DNA of 64,000 nucleotides from Stenotrophomonas maltophilia (GCF_002138415.1 NZ_CP015612.1:1590001-1654000), one strand, 5' to 3'; shown: positions 9,120 to 19,097, numbered from the stretch's first letter. Numbers and translations: made by a program. The notes: generated from the sequence alone by a model not told the origin.

Positions 9120-9611
9120 ATGCGTACCCATCTCGCCCGCCGCCGTTCTCTGTATTCACCGCGTTCCCAGCGCGGCGCGGTGCTGTATGTTGTGCTGATC
9201 ATGCTGGTACTGATGGCCCTGCTGGGTATCGCCGGCATGCAGGTCACGAGCATGCAGGAACGCATGGCCGCCAACTATCTGCGCAGCAACGTTGCCTTCC
9301 AGAACGCTGAGGCCGACGCCCGGCAGACCGAGAAATCCATCGAGAAGGCACTGGCTGACGGAGGCATCTTCAAGGCCAACCAGGAGGAGTGCAGTCCTTC
9401 CTACGATCCGCAGACGTGGGCCGATGGTCTCAGTGAAACCAAGTCCACCTACACGCGTCGCATCGACAAGTGCTTTGCAGCGTCCAGTCGGCGCACCGGC
9501 GGCCGACAGAACGAAGAAACCGGGAACATCTACCAGGTCACGGCGCTTGCCAGTGACGATCCCTCCAATGCGTCCGCCAGTGCGGTCATCGACACGATCT
9601 TCATCCCATGA
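9120..9611 (+). CDS. pilX: Type IV pilus assembly protein PilX
   Basis: 163 aa. ATG 9120 is preferred (GAGG 9111-9114); ATG 9102 would overlap pilW. The N-terminus is QRGAVLYVVLIMLVLMALLG, the PilX-type variant in which the usual F-T-L-I-E start is replaced and Glu5 is absent, then MQERMAANYLRSNVAFQNAE, a conserved PilX helix. Minor pilin that recruits PilY1. Its stop overlaps the pilY1 start (ATGA). Confidence 0.88.
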   Translation: MRTHLARRRSLYSPRSQRGAVLYVVLIMLVLMALLGIAGMQVTSMQERMAANYLRSNVAFQNAEADARQTEKSIEKALADGGIFKANQEECSPSYDPQTWADGLSETKSTYTRRIDKCFAASSRRTGGRQNEETGNIYQVTALASDDPSNASASAVIDTIFIP

Positions 9612-12600
9612 ACAGCGAGCGCCGTTTCCTTAGACTTCGTTCCTCCACCTGGCTGCGGGCCGGTGTGGGTGTTGCTGCGCTTGCCGGCCTTGCCGCGTTG
9701 ATCATTCCGCTGCAGGCCGCGCTTGGTGACTACGACATCGCGCAGGAGCCGCTGTACAGCAAGCAGAGCCAGCCGCCATTGATGATGATGGTGATGTCGC
9801 GCGACGAGCAGCTGTTCAACAAAGCCTACAGCGACTATAGCGACCTGGATGAGGACGGGGTGCTCGACACGACCTACCTGGACACGTTCGAGTACGGCGG
9901 GTATTTCGATTCGAAGCTGTGCTACGACTACGCCAGTGATGTCTTCAAGGCGTCCAAGGCTGCCGCTGGGGCCAATGGGCACAGCTGCACGACGGGACTC
10001 TGGTCAGGAAATTTCCTGAACTGGGTGACGATGAGTCGCCTGGATGTGATGCGAAGTGTCCTGTATGGAGGACAGCGCTTTACTGACACGAAAGAGAAAA
10101 CCGTACTGGAGCGTGCGCCGATACCGAGCGACCTGCATGCCTGGGTCAAGGTTTACAGCGGCACGAATCTCCGCGAGTTTGCCAACGTCCCAGGAAGCTC
10201 GACAACTTTCAGCTTCTGCAGTGCGACGCGCTCGGCAACGGGTGCACCACTTATGCGAGTGGCTGCGGGCGCCTTGAGCGAGTGGGCATCGACAGCCAGC
10301 AATCAATGCGATACCGGCCGAGCCAGCAACGCGGACGGCTACGCTGACATCCCCCGCTCGGCAACGGACTACACCGTCCGCGTGGAAGTATGCGACTCCG
10401 GGAGTTCCGCCGTACGCGAAAGCAATTGTCGGAAGTACAGCGATGGCACGACTGATCGATACAAACCTGCCGGTCTCCTGCAGACCTATGGCGAAAGTGG
10501 TCGACTGCGCTTTGGTCTGATCAGTGGTTCCTACGCGAACCCTCGCGACGGCGGCGTGCTTCGTCGCAACATCGGCAAGCTGGCGGGCAACAGCACCACT
10601 TTCTGTTCGGCCGGTGACGAAATCAATCTATCCACGGGACAGTTCTGCTACCTCAACCTCGTCGGTAACGCCAAGGCGGATGATGAAGGGGTAATCAATG
10701 CAATCTCCAACTTCCGTCTCGATAAGTGGAATTGGTCGAACAATTGGACGGACTGCGATCGGTACGGCATTCTGAATCGAGCCGGCACCGATGGAAAGTT
10801 GATCCTCGACAATCCTGGTGCTGGCTCGCAGAAGTGCAGCGCCTGGGGTAATCCATTGGCAGAAATGTACGCAGAAGCACTTCGCTACATTGCGAACTCT
10901 GCGGCCACGAGTGCATACGGGGTGACTACTGGTGAGCTTTCCGGCCTGCCCAAGTCGATCAGCTGGGCCGATCCCTATCGGGAGCCGGCAAAGGGAGGGA
11001 ACTCCTATTGTGCAACCTGCAATATCCTCGTCCTGTCTTCTGGTTTGCCGTCCTTTGATGGGGACAATATCGGCACTCTACCCGCGTCAATCGATGCTGT
11101 GGCGCAGACCAATGCAATCGGTACTGCGGAGGGAATTGCCGGAAAGTCGTGGATGGTCGGCCGAAACACGGCAACTGCAAGCAATGCGAATAACACCCAT
11201 GAGGACATCTGCGAAGGGCGCGTTCTAGGTAGTCTCAGTACTGCTCGAGGTATCTGCCCGGATATTCCTACAATGGAAGGCAGTTACCTGATGGCTGGCA
11301 TGGCCAAGGGTGCGGCAAGCGTTGACCTGCGCCCCGGCGTGCAGGGTAAACCCTCCAGTTACAAAGTGACCGCAACCACCTATGCGGTGGCCATGGCGGA
11401 GAATCTGCCCAAGTTCGATATCAAAATTGGGGATCGGGTGATCAGCTTGGCGCCGCTGTGCCAGGCGAATACGAGTGAGGGTGCCACCAGTTCCTCTGGA
11501 AATTGGCGTAGCTGCTTCCTTGGGTCTGTTGGGGTGGGCACGAAGATCTCCACGACCAATCCGGTCAATACTTATGGCCGCAGGTACGAAGCCAATGGCA
11601 CGTCTGGCAGTTTCTCGCTGGTATGGGAGGATTCGCTGTGGGGCAACGATCATGACAATGACGTTGTTTCGATGCTGAGCTATTGCGTAGGTGCGGCGTG
11701 CGATAGTAATTCTGGTTTCAATAATATTTGTTGGCGGGCCGATGCAAAGCGGAGCGTCGATGCGGCAGCTGGTGGAAGGTTGTGCAACTACACCACAACC
11801 AAGGATAACGACTGGATCGGTACGAATCTCGCCGGAAAGGTGAGGGATGACGAAGTGCTGATTCGCATCGAGAATCTGTCTGCATACGCAGGCAATGCGA
11901 TGCTGACTGGCTATACGATTTCTGGGTCGAACGCAAAGGAAACAGTCCAGCGACTGGCGTTGCGCCGGGGCAATAAGAACGGCTCCGTGTTGTCGTCGAC
12001 AGCGGACTTCCCATACAGCTTTGCCGAGTGGAACCGCCCGATCGTGATCAAGTACAAGGCGGCCAGTGGTGCCGCTGGCCAGCTTGAGAGCCCGCTCTGG
12101 TATGCCGCCAAATACGGTGTCCCGGCCGGCAAGAAGTGGGACAGCAAGAAACCAGGCGTGCCGGACAACTACTTCCTGGCACGCAATCCGACCAAGCTGA
12201 AGGAGGCGCTGGAGGCGATCTTCAACAGTGCAGCGGAAGGTGATGCGCCGGTCGGTGGCAGCGGCAGTGGCGCGCGCATTTCGACCAACTCGTTCACCGT
12301 ATCGTCCCATTACAGCGTGCCCTCTGGCACCGTGGACTGGACCGGTGATGTCATTGCCACCCAGGTTGACGGCCAAGGTGCAGATGGTGCAGTGCTGTGG
12401 AAGGCCTCAAGCAATATCGGCAGCGCCACGCGTCACATCTACATGGCGACGTCTCCTACCAGTACTGCATCCGATGGCACGGTGACCCCGGTCAATGCGA
12501 CCGAGTTCCTGGCCACCAATCTGCCGGGCACCGATGAGCGGGCGAAGCTGTCTGCGTTGGGATTCAGCGACTCGATTCCTGCCTGGTTCGGCAAGCTGAC

Positions 12601-14302
12601 CTCGACCAATCTGGTCAACTATCTGCGGGGTGCAGCGGTGAGTGGCCTGCGTTCGCGCACATCGCCGTTGGGTGACATCGTCAATTCCACCACCGAGATC
12701 GTCTCCAAAACGGATGACTTCGGCTATGCAAGCTGGGCGAGACAGTCGACAGTCAAGTGGAAGGCGACGCTGGGCACGTCTTATGACACCTTCCTGAAAG
12801 CGAAGCGTGCGACATCGGGGCCGCCGACGATGATCTATGTTGGCGCCAATGACGGCATGGTGCATGGTTTCAACGGTTCGAATGGGGCGTCCGGCGGCAC
12901 TGAAGAGCTGGCCTTCATTCCCTCAGCTGCGATGCAGCACATCGCTGAGCTGGCCAATCCCAAGTATGGGCATCGCTACTACGTGGATGGCCCACTGACG
13001 TCGTCCGACGTCTACTACGGGGATGCCTGGAACACGGTGCTGGTGGGCACTACGGGTGGTGGTGGCTCCAGCAAGGCGCCCAATGCGGCGAGCGTAGGCA
13101 ATGGCTCTGTGTTCGCGCTGAATGTCAGCGATCCGACCGCGTTCCGTGCATCGAGTGTGTTGTGGGAAGTCTCGGGCAAGACGGAGTCGGATCTTGGGTT
13201 CGTGCTGGGCAAGCCGGCTGTGGTGGCGGTGAAGGGCGCCGATGCCAATGCTGCGCCGCGTTTCGTCGCGATCTTCGGCAATGGCGTCAACTCCACCAGC
13301 GGCAAGGCAGCGCTGTTCGTGGTCGATATCCAGACCGGCAAGGTGCTCAAGCGGCTTTCGCCGGTAGGTGCCAAGTACGCGGCACGCAACGGCCTGATCA
13401 ACATCGCCACGGTGGCGTTGAAGAACAATGACGGCATCACCGACACTGTGTATGGCGGTGACATGCAAGGCAATATTTGGAAATTCGATCTTTCCAGCAC
13501 CGATCCGACCGATTGGAACATCGCCCTGTCTGGAACGCCGCTGTTCACCGCTACGCGCAACAACAGCCCGCAGCCGATCATGAGCGGCATCGAGATCAGC
13601 ACGGGCCCAGGCGGTGGCATCAGTCTGTTCTTCGGTACCGGCCAGTACTTCGCCGCCGATGACAATGCGGTCAGCAGCACTTCGCCAGTGCAGTCGCTGT
13701 ATGGCATCTGGGACAACCTCGCCAGTGCGGTCGGCACGCGCGACAACCTGGTACAGCAGGTGATCACTACCGGTACATCGGCCAGCGGCTATCAATTGCG
13801 TGATGTCACCCGCAATGCGGTGAACTACGGTTCGGCCCGCGGCTGGTACGTGGACCTGCAGGCCGGATCGGCAGTCGAAGGCGAGCGCTTCGTCGGCAAC
13901 CCCCGTGTGCAGAACGGCATCGTGTTCTTCACGTCCTATGTGCCGGGTACCGCCATCTGCGGCAGCGGCGGTGGCGTGAACTGGCTGTATGGTCTCAACC
14001 TGCTGACCGGTGGCGGCCAGATGTCCGGCCTGAGCCCAACGATCGGAGGCGAAGCGCTGTGCACCGGCAACTGCGGTGGTGTCGCCCTGACCAAGAAGGG
14101 TGACCTCAGCCAGGGGCCGCCAGTGAAGGACACCAACATCTTTGTGCCCAAGCTTACGCCCTGCAAACCAGGCGACACGGGATGCACGGTCGACAAGATG
14201 CTGCAGGCCAGCCAGTGTACGTTCGTGCTGCGTGCGGCCGGCGCCGATCCGCTTTACATGCCTCGGCCCTGTGGACGACAGTCGTGGCGGCAGATCCGTT
14301 GA
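9608..14302 (+). CDS. pilY1: Type IV pilus tip adhesin/assembly factor PilY1
   Basis: 1564 aa, larger than the about 1160-aa P. aeruginosa protein. An N-terminal signal segment (AGVGVAALAGLAALIIPLQA) is followed by the conserved Ca-binding-like loop DLDEDGVLDTTYLDTFEY. The C-terminal half is the PilY1/PilC beta-propeller, with NDGMVHGFN, VDGPLTSSDVYY, LGKPAVVAVK and the second Ca2+ loop NNDGITDTVYGGDMQGNIWK that gates pilus retraction in P. aeruginosa. No clear von Willebrand A MIDAS motif was identified in the middle. The segment from about 10.1 to 11.9 kb has visibly more A/T third positions than the ends, as if replaced by recombination. It carries many cysteines, consistent with disulfides outside the cell. 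Confidence 0.93.
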   Translation: MNSERRFLRLRSSTWLRAGVGVAALAGLAALIIPLQAALGDYDIAQEPLYSKQSQPPLMMMVMSRDEQLFNKAYSDYSDLDEDGVLDTTYLDTFEYGGYFDSKLCYDYASDVFKASKAAAGANGHSCTTGLWSGNFLNWVTMSRLDVMRSVLYGGQRFTDTKEKTVLERAPIPSDLHAWVKVYSGTNLREFANVPGSSTTFSFCSATRSATGAPLMRVAAGALSEWASTASNQCDTGRASNADGYADIPRSATDYTVRVEVCDSGSSAVRESNCRKYSDGTTDRYKPAGLLQTYGESGRLRFGLISGSYANPRDGGVLRRNIGKLAGNSTTFCSAGDEINLSTGQFCYLNLVGNAKADDEGVINAISNFRLDKWNWSNNWTDCDRYGILNRAGTDGKLILDNPGAGSQKCSAWGNPLAEMYAEALRYIANSAATSAYGVTTGELSGLPKSISWADPYREPAKGGNSYCATCNILVLSSGLPSFDGDNIGTLPASIDAVAQTNAIGTAEGIAGKSWMVGRNTATASNANNTHEDICEGRVLGSLSTARGICPDIPTMEGSYLMAGMAKGAASVDLRPGVQGKPSSYKVTATTYAVAMAENLPKFDIKIGDRVISLAPLCQANTSEGATSSSGNWRSCFLGSVGVGTKISTTNPVNTYGRRYEANGTSGSFSLVWEDSLWGNDHDNDVVSMLSYCVGAACDSNSGFNNICWRADAKRSVDAAAGGRLCNYTTTKDNDWIGTNLAGKVRDDEVLIRIENLSAYAGNAMLTGYTISGSNAKETVQRLALRRGNKNGSVLSSTADFPYSFAEWNRPIVIKYKAASGAAGQLESPLWYAAKYGVPAGKKWDSKKPGVPDNYFLARNPTKLKEALEAIFNSAAEGDAPVGGSGSGARISTNSFTVSSHYSVPSGTVDWTGDVIATQVDGQGADGAVLWKASSNIGSATRHIYMATSPTSTASDGTVTPVNATEFLATNLPGTDERAKLSALGFSDSIPAWFGKLTSTNLVNYLRGAAVSGLRSRTSPLGDIVNSTTEIVSKTDDFGYASWARQSTVKWKATLGTSYDTFLKAKRATSGPPTMIYVGANDGMVHGFNGSNGASGGTEELAFIPSAAMQHIAELANPKYGHRYYVDGPLTSSDVYYGDAWNTVLVGTTGGGGSSKAPNAASVGNGSVFALNVSDPTAFRASSVLWEVSGKTESDLGFVLGKPAVVAVKGADANAAPRFVAIFGNGVNSTSGKAALFVVDIQTGKVLKRLSPVGAKYAARNGLINIATVALKNNDGITDTVYGGDMQGNIWKFDLSSTDPTDWNIALSGTPLFTATRNNSPQPIMSGIEISTGPGGGISLFFGTGQYFAADDNAVSSTSPVQSLYGIWDNLASAVGTRDNLVQQVITTGTSASGYQLRDVTRNAVNYGSARGWYVDLQAGSAVEGERFVGNPRVQNGIVFFTSYVPGTAICGSGGGVNWLYGLNLLTGGGQMSGLSPTIGGEALCTGNCGGVALTKKGDLSQGPPVKDTNIFVPKLTPCKPGDTGCTVDKMLQASQCTFVLRAAGADPLYMPRPCGRQSWRQIR

Positions 14303-14325
14303 TGAATCCGAAATCGAGGTTGCCC

Positions 14326-14739
14326 ATGCATGTGTACAGCAGGCGTCGAACCGCCACCGGCTTCACCCTGATCGAGCTGATGATCACCGTGGCCGTGGTT
14401 GCCATACTTGCTGCCATCGCGTTGCCTTCGTACCAGGCCTATGTGCGCAAGGCCAATCGTGCCCAGGCCAAGGCCGATCTGGTCGAACTGGCGCAGATGC
14501 TGGAGCGGCGGCATACCGTGGAGAACACCTATGCGGGCATGACGCTGCCGTTCTCGCAATCGCCACGAGACGGTACCGCCAGATACACGCTTTCCTACGT
14601 GGGAACGCCGAATGGCAGCTCCTTTACCCTCCAGGCGGCACCGACCGAGATCCAGAAGAAGGACGATTGCGGCACACTGAGCCTGGACCAGGCCGGACGA
14701 AAGACGCCGAATGCCAGCAAGGGGCCCGGATGCTGGTAG
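14326..14739 (+). CDS. pilE: Type IV pilus minor pilin PilE
   Basis: 137 aa from ATG 14326 (GAGG at 14316-14319). The alternative ATG 14302 overlaps the pilY1 stop in TGATG and would give a 20-residue leader. Leader ends TG/FTLIELMITVAVVAILAAIA, a textbook prepilin N-terminus, then PSYQAYVRKANRAQAKADL and a C-terminal Cys pair (DDCGTLS, GPGCW). It is the last minor pilin of the cluster. The window carries no major pilin or pilus motor genes. Confidence 0.9.
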   Translation: MHVYSRRRTATGFTLIELMITVAVVAILAAIALPSYQAYVRKANRAQAKADLVELAQMLERRHTVENTYAGMTLPFSQSPRDGTARYTLSYVGTPNGSSFTLQAAPTEIQKKDDCGTLSLDQAGRKTPNASKGPGCW

Positions 14740-14773
14740 AGGGCAGGCCTTTGGGTCGCGTTACATAAAAGGC

Positions 14774-14803
14774 TTGCACTCCCCTGCGAACGCTGGCTAA
14801 AAT
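14774..14803 (+). promoter_or_regulatory. Sigma70-type promoter of tRNA-Asn
   Basis: TTGCAC at 14774-14779, an 18-nt spacer, then TAAAAT at 14798-14803, ending 9 nt before the mature tRNA 5' end. Confidence 0.7.
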
Positions 14804-14812
14804 GCGCACCCC

Positions 14813-14889
14813 GCCCGAATAGCTCAGCCGGTTAGAGCACTTGACTGTTAATCAGGGGGTCGTTGGTTCGAGTCCAACTTCGGGCGCCA
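14813..14889 (+). tRNA. tRNA-Asn(GTT)
   Basis: Complete cloverleaf: acceptor arm GCCCGAA/TTCGGGC, anticodon GTT at 14847-14849 in loop CTGTTAA, T-loop GGTTCGAGTCC, encoded CCA at 14887-14889. Confidence 0.97.
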
Positions 14890-14897
14890 GATTCGAG

Positions 14898-14926
14898 AAA
14901 GCCGCGAGAAATCGCGGCTTTTTTCG
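14898..14926 (+). terminator. Terminator after tRNA-Asn
   Basis: A 10-bp stem (14898-14907 with 14912-14921) on a GAAA loop runs into TTTTTTCGTTTT. Confidence 0.9.
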
Positions 14927-14949
14927 TTTTCACGATGACGCTGCGGGCT

Positions 14950-15474
14950 TCAGCAGGCGGTGGGCCTTTGCGGGCGTTGGCTCCTGACCCGTCCGGGGAC
15001 GCTGATGATGACGCGGCTGTGCTCCTGCCCGTCCACGCACAGCACGATGGACTGGTTGGTGCCGGCATTGCGGCCGTCGGGCCGGAACCGCACGTCGGGC
15101 CGATGATCGCTGGTGCGCAGGTCGACATGACGCTGGCGTGCCCTGTGCACGCGCAGTTCCCTTGCGGTGCCAGTTGCGCTGTTGGCCGGTTCGACCTGCA
15201 CCCGCCAGCCCTGGCTCCATGCCTGGTCGCAGGTCATGCCATCCGATGAGCCACAGACCGTCACGCGGTGGCGCTCGGTGATGGCGGCGCTGCGTGCCAT
15301 CGCCAGACTGGCGACCAGTTCCGCGCGCAGCGTCTCCGCCTGGAAGTGCCGCAACATGCGTTGCCAAGGGCTCCAGGTCAACGCCAGCAGGACCGCCAAC
15401 ACCATGACGGCAATCAGCAGCTCGATCAGATGGAGCCCGCGGTTGAGCCGGGCAGGGCGATGGCGAAGGGACAT
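14950..15474 (-). CDS. Orphan GspH/FimT-family pseudopilin
   Basis: 174 aa, read opposite to the pilus operon and separated from it by tRNA-Asn. The start at 15474 has GAGG 8 nt upstream; an in-frame ATG at 15510 lies further up. The prepilin segment is [21 protein letters not shown]: Gly at -1 and Glu at +5 are kept, but +1/+2 are Leu-His rather than Phe-Thr. Then [28 protein letters not shown], the GspH signature with the first of the conserved cysteines. Probably a second FimU/FimT-like priming subunit, or a type II secretion-like pseudopilin; the context does not decide. Confidence 0.8.
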   Translation of the reverse strand: MSLRHRPARLNRGLHLIELLIAVMVLAVLLALTWSPWQRMLRHFQAETLRAELVASLAMARSAAITERHRVTVCGSSDGMTCDQAWSQGWRVQVEPANSATGTARELRVHRARQRHVDLRTSDHRPDVRFRPDGRNAGTNQSIVLCVDGQEHSRVIISVPGRVRSQRPQRPTAC

Positions 15475-15602
15475 GCCTCCAGCCTCGACGTGCGCCCGGG
15501 CATTCACCATCAGCCAACGCCGCGCTCACCTGCCCGGGAACCCCTCAGCGGGCCGTCACTCCATGCCCCGTATACTCACCACTCCCGGGAACTGGCACCA
15601 CC

Positions 15603-17627
15603 ATGAGCGACCGTTTTGAACTCGTCTCGCCGTACTCGCCGGCGGGCGACCAGCCTGATGCCATCGCCAAGCTGACCAGCAACTTCGAAGCGGGCATCGC
15701 CAAGCAGACCCTGCTGGGCGTCACCGGCTCGGGCAAGACCTACACCATCGCCAATGTCATCCAGAACGTGCAGAAGCCGACGCTGATCATGGCGCCGAAC
15801 AAGACGCTGGCGGCGCAGCTGTATGGCGAGTTCAAGGCGTTCTTCCCGCACAACGCGGTCGAGTATTTCGTCAGCTATTACGACTACTACCAGCCGGAAG
15901 CCTACGTGCCGTCGTCGGACACCTTCATCGAGAAGGACAGTTCGATCAACGAGCACATCGAGCAGATGCGACTGGCGGCGACCAAGACCCTGCTGTCGCG
16001 CCCGGACGCGATCGTGGTGGCGACGGTGTCGGCGATCTACGGCCTGGGCGCGCCGGAAGACTACCTGTCGCTGCGCCTGATCCTGTCCAAGGGCGAGCGC
16101 ATCGACCAGCGCGATCTGATCAACCACCTCACCCAACTGCAGTACACGCGCAACGAGTACGAGCTGCAGCGCGGTACGTTCCGCGTGCGTGGAGAGGTGA
16201 TCGACGTATTCCCGGCCGAGTCGGACAGCGAAGCGCTGCGCCTGGAGCTGTTCGATGGCGAGGTCGAGAAGATCACGTTGTTCGATCCGCTCACCGGCGA
16301 GACGCTGCGCAACATGCAGCGCTTCACGGTCTACCCGAAGACCCACTACGCCACCACGCGCGAGCGAGTGCTGGCGGCGGTCGAGACGATCAAGGTCGAG
16401 TTGAAGGAGCGGCTGGAGCAGCTGTACGCGCAGAACAAGCTGGTCGAAGCGCAGCGCCTGGCGCAGCGCACCCAGTTCGATCTGGAAATGATGGTCGAGG
16501 TCGGTTTCTGCAACGGTATCGAGAACTACTCCCGGCACCTGACCGGCAAGAACGCCGGCGAACCGCCGCCGACCCTGTTCGACTACCTGCCGGCCGACGC
16601 GCTGCTGGTGATCGACGAATCGCACGTGACCATTCCGCAGATCGGCGCCATGTTCAAGGGCGACCGATCACGCAAGGAAACGCTGGTCGAGTTCGGGTTC
16701 CGGCTGCCCTCGGCGCTGGACAACCGGCCGCTGCGCTTCGAGGAGTGGGAAGAGCGCTGCCCGCGCAGCATCTACGTGTCGGCCACGCCGGGCCCCTATG
16801 AATACCGCGAGGCCGGTGACGAGATCACCGAACTGGTCGTACGTCCCACCGGCCTGATCGATCCGGTGGTGGAGATCCGCCCGGTGGGGACCCAGGTCGA
16901 CGACCTGATGAGCGAAGCCAACGCGCGAATCAAGGCCGGCGACCGGGTGCTGGTCACGACGCTGACCAAGCGCATGGCCGAGAACCTCACCGAATACCTG
17001 ACCGAGCACGGCATCCGCGTGCGCTACCTGCACTCGGACGTGGACACGGTCGAGCGCGTGGAGATCATCCGCGACCTGCGCCTGGGCAAGTTCGATGTGC
17101 TGGTGGGCATCAACCTGCTGCGCGAAGGCCTGGACATGCCAGAGGTATCACTGGTGGCGATCCTGGATGCCGACAAGGAGGGCTTCCTGCGCTCGACCGG
17201 CTCGCTGATCCAGACCATCGGCCGTGCCGCGCGCAACGTGCGTGGCAAGGCGATCCTGTATGCGGACAAGATCACCCGTTCGATGCAGGCGGCGATCGAC
17301 GAGACCGACCGTCGTCGCGCCAAGCAGGTCGAGTACAACGAGCAGCACGGCATCGTGCCGCGCTCGGTGGCGCGTCCGATCACCGACGTGCTGGAAGGTG
17401 CGCGCTCCGATGCGGCCGAGAAGGAAGCAAAGAAGGGCAAGGGCAAGGGCAGGCCCGGCGTCGCCGAGGAGGGGAGTGACTATCGATCGCTCAGCCCGGC
17501 CCAGCTGGCGTCCCGTCTCAAGGCGCTGGAGCAGCAGATGTACCAGCACGCCAAGGACCTGGAATTCGAGGATGCCGCGCGCGTGCGTGACCAGATCCGG
17601 CAGCTGAAGGAAGCGAGTCTGGGCTGA
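15603..17627 (+). CDS. uvrB: Excinuclease ABC subunit B
   Basis: 674 aa, full length. It is the damage-verifying, ATP-dependent subunit of nucleotide excision repair. Walker [11 protein letters not shown] (about 39-48), the damage-binding beta-hairpin [20 protein letters not shown] box ([15 protein letters not shown]), helicase motifs V/VI ([22 protein letters not shown]) and the C-terminal UVR motif ([18 protein letters not shown]) that binds UvrC. Monocistronic; uvrC lies 13 kb downstream in this window. Confidence 0.98.
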   Translation: MSDRFELVSPYSPAGDQPDAIAKLTSNFEAGIAKQTLLGVTGSGKTYTIANVIQNVQKPTLIMAPNKTLAAQLYGEFKAFFPHNAVEYFVSYYDYYQPEAYVPSSDTFIEKDSSINEHIEQMRLAATKTLLSRPDAIVVATVSAIYGLGAPEDYLSLRLILSKGERIDQRDLINHLTQLQYTRNEYELQRGTFRVRGEVIDVFPAESDSEALRLELFDGEVEKITLFDPLTGETLRNMQRFTVYPKTHYATTRERVLAAVETIKVELKERLEQLYAQNKLVEAQRLAQRTQFDLEMMVEVGFCNGIENYSRHLTGKNAGEPPPTLFDYLPADALLVIDESHVTIPQIGAMFKGDRSRKETLVEFGFRLPSALDNRPLRFEEWEERCPRSIYVSATPGPYEYREAGDEITELVVRPTGLIDPVVEIRPVGTQVDDLMSEANARIKAGDRVLVTTLTKRMAENLTEYLTEHGIRVRYLHSDVDTVERVEIIRDLRLGKFDVLVGINLLREGLDMPEVSLVAILDADKEGFLRSTGSLIQTIGRAARNVRGKAILYADKITRSMQAAIDETDRRRAKQVEYNEQHGIVPRSVARPITDVLEGARSDAAEKEAKKGKGKGRPGVAEEGSDYRSLSPAQLASRLKALEQQMYQHAKDLEFEDAARVRDQIRQLKEASLG

Positions 17628-17660
17628 ACGCGGCAGTGCAGCATCTTCTTCACAAAAGTG

Positions 17661-17689
17661 TTGCGCTTCACGGCCGGCATCCGTAATAT
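17661..17689 (+). promoter_or_regulatory. Promoter of the tRNA-Val pair
   Basis: TTGCGC at 17661-17666, 17-nt spacer, TAATAT at 17684-17689, 45 nt upstream of the first tRNA-Val. Confidence 0.65.
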
Positions 17690-17734
17690 ACGCGGCCTGC
17701 ACCGACGCAATCGCGGACGTTCAGAAGCAAAAAC

Positions 17735-17809
17735 GGGCGGTTAGCTCAGCGGTAGAGCACTACCTTGACATGGTAGGGGTCACAGGTTCGAACCCTGTAC
17801 CGCCCACCA
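17735..17809 (+). tRNA. tRNA-Val(GAC), copy 1
   Basis: Acceptor GGGCGGT/ACCGCCC, anticodon GAC at 17767-17769 in loop TTGACAT, encoded CCA at 17807-17809. Confidence 0.97.
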
Positions 17810-17846
17810 CGAAGTCTCCGGAAGGGGGCTGTCGTGAACTGCAAAG

Positions 17847-17869
17847 CCCGGCCCTGGCGCCGGGTTTTT
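17847..17869 (+). terminator. Hairpin terminator between the tRNA-Val copies
   Basis: Stem CCCGGC/GCCGGG (17847-17852 with 17859-17864), then TTTTT. It may partly separate the two Val copies. Confidence 0.7.
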
Positions 17870-17907
17870 ACGTAGCAAGGCCAGCTTTCGGGCGGCAAGA
17901 ACAAGAT

Positions 17908-17982
17908 GGGCGGTTAGCTCAGCGGTAGAGCACTACCTTGACATGGTAGGGGTCACAGGTTCGAACCCTGTACCGCCCACCA
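17908..17982 (+). tRNA. tRNA-Val(GAC), copy 2
   Basis: Identical in sequence to the copy at 17735, including CCA; a tandem duplication about 170 nt apart. Confidence 0.97.
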
Positions 17983-18024
17983 CCTGGCTCCCGGCATTGC
18001 CGGTGCAGCGGTGGATCACGATGG

Positions 18025-18050
18025 AAGCCGGCCATGGGCCGGCTTTTTTT
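18025..18050 (+). terminator. Terminator after the second tRNA-Val
   Basis: A 9-bp stem (18025-18033 with 18037-18045) and a following T-run. Confidence 0.88.
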
Positions 18051-18081
18051 CGTTTTAGGCATCGACCACGGTTGCACATGG

Positions 18082-18414
18082 TCAGCGCTGCACGACCAGG
18101 TCTTCGACGCTGATCATCCGCTGCAGCTTCCAGTGACCGTCCACGCGCTCCCAGAGCTGGGCAACGCGAACCGTCGCACCACGCGTGGGCTGGGCATCGG
18201 CGGGTTGGTGTTGCAGGGGCTGGTTGGCCAGCCTCAGGACCCGGTCCTGGCGCAGCCGGTAGAGCAGCAGGGAGGGCGAACCGCAATCCTGTCGTACGGC
18301 TTCCGGCTGCTGGGTTTCGGCACGCAGGATCTGGCTGCGAAGGGCCGCTTCAGTGGGCTCGTTGCCAGCGCTGAACAGGCTGGAGAGCAGCAGCATCAAG
18401 GCAAGCATCGGCAT
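18082..18414 (-). CDS. Small exported protein of unknown function
   Basis: 110 aa; start at 18414 has GGAG 9 nt upstream. The hydrophobic leader MPMLALMLLLSSLFSAGNEP predicts export. The rest ends with QLWERVDGHWKLQRMISVEDLV, a strand-turn-strand pattern seen in SnoaL/NTF2-like proteins, but the similarity is too weak to assign. Convergent with the tRNA-Val pair. Confidence 0.6.
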   Translation of the reverse strand: MPMLALMLLLSSLFSAGNEPTEAALRSQILRAETQQPEAVRQDCGSPSLLLYRLRQDRVLRLANQPLQHQPADAQPTRGATVRVAQLWERVDGHWKLQRMISVEDLVVQR

Positions 18415-18596
18415 GGCACGGTGCTCCAGCGGGAAAGTGCACGCAGGCTGGCATGACATGTGGGGTGCTGCAGCCGGCCTGCGACGAAGGCCGGAATTGA
18501 ACCGCCAAAGACGGTCGGGGGGCGATGAATCCGGGCAGTGCAGGCGTAGACTGCGGTCTACCGCGCAATCGCGCCGTCACTGCAAGGAGCTGCCGC

Positions 18597-18737
18597 ATGA
18601 GCGATCACGTCCCGGTTTCCAGGCCCAATCCGTTCTTCGAACTGCTGTTCGGCGGCAACATGCTGGAGGGTACCTTCAAGGCGGTGATCTGGGTGGCCCT
18701 GCTGGCGGCAGTGCTGGCGTGGACCACGTTCCGCTGA
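18597..18737 (+). CDS. Single-pass small membrane protein, 46 aa
   Basis: AAGGAG at 18584-18589 places the start at ATG 18597. A polar N-terminal 25 residues with NPFFELLFGGN precede one transmembrane helix (FKAVIWVALLAAVLAWTTF). Function unknown. Its own good ribosome-binding site argues it is real. Confidence 0.7.
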   Translation: MSDHVPVSRPNPFFELLFGGNMLEGTFKAVIWVALLAAVLAWTTFR

Positions 18738-18782
18738 GTCTTCCCGCTGCCGCGCAGCACCGGCGGCATTGCTGGCCTGCGC

Positions 18783-19067
18783 TCAGGCGCTGAAGGCCTG
18801 GCGCAGGCTGCGCAGGGTGGCCTGGCGATGTTCCTTCGCGCTCGCCTCGCCCATTTCCAGTTCCTGCAGGCGCAGCCCGACCAGGGTCATCGAAAGCGCG
18901 TAGCCGCGCGCTGCATCGGCAGCCCGCGAAAGGCCCAGTGCGCGGCGCGTCAGCGCGTTCACGTGTTCCAGGTCGGGCAGTAGCCCCAGGTAGGCGCGCT
19001 CGGCGCTGTCCAGGTCCGGGGCACGCAGGATCGCGTGCGCTTCAGCAGCAGGGGAGACGGAGGCCAT
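18783..19067 (-). CDS. Conserved-looking helical hypothetical protein
   Basis: 94 aa, Ala/Leu/Arg-rich and almost entirely helical, with no signal peptide or membrane segment. AAGGA lies upstream of ATG 19067. Thirty nt downstream of the MipA-like gene on the same strand, so the two may form an operon. No family recognised. Confidence 0.6.
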   Translation of the reverse strand: MASVSPAAEAHAILRAPDLDSAERAYLGLLPDLEHVNALTRRALGLSRAADAARGYALSMTLVGLRLQELEMGEASAKEHRQATLRSLRQAFSA

Positions 19068-19097
19068 GGGGGGTCCTTGTCCGTTGCGGGCGCTCGA

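Noticed and set aside
14863..15249. Plus-strand ORF across the tRNA-Asn 3' end
   Set aside because: Starts within the tRNA and is the shadow of the minus-strand pseudopilin.
17735..17982. Tandem tRNA-Val as a prophage attachment site
   Set aside because: No integrase or direct partial tRNA repeat was found; simple tandem duplication explains it.
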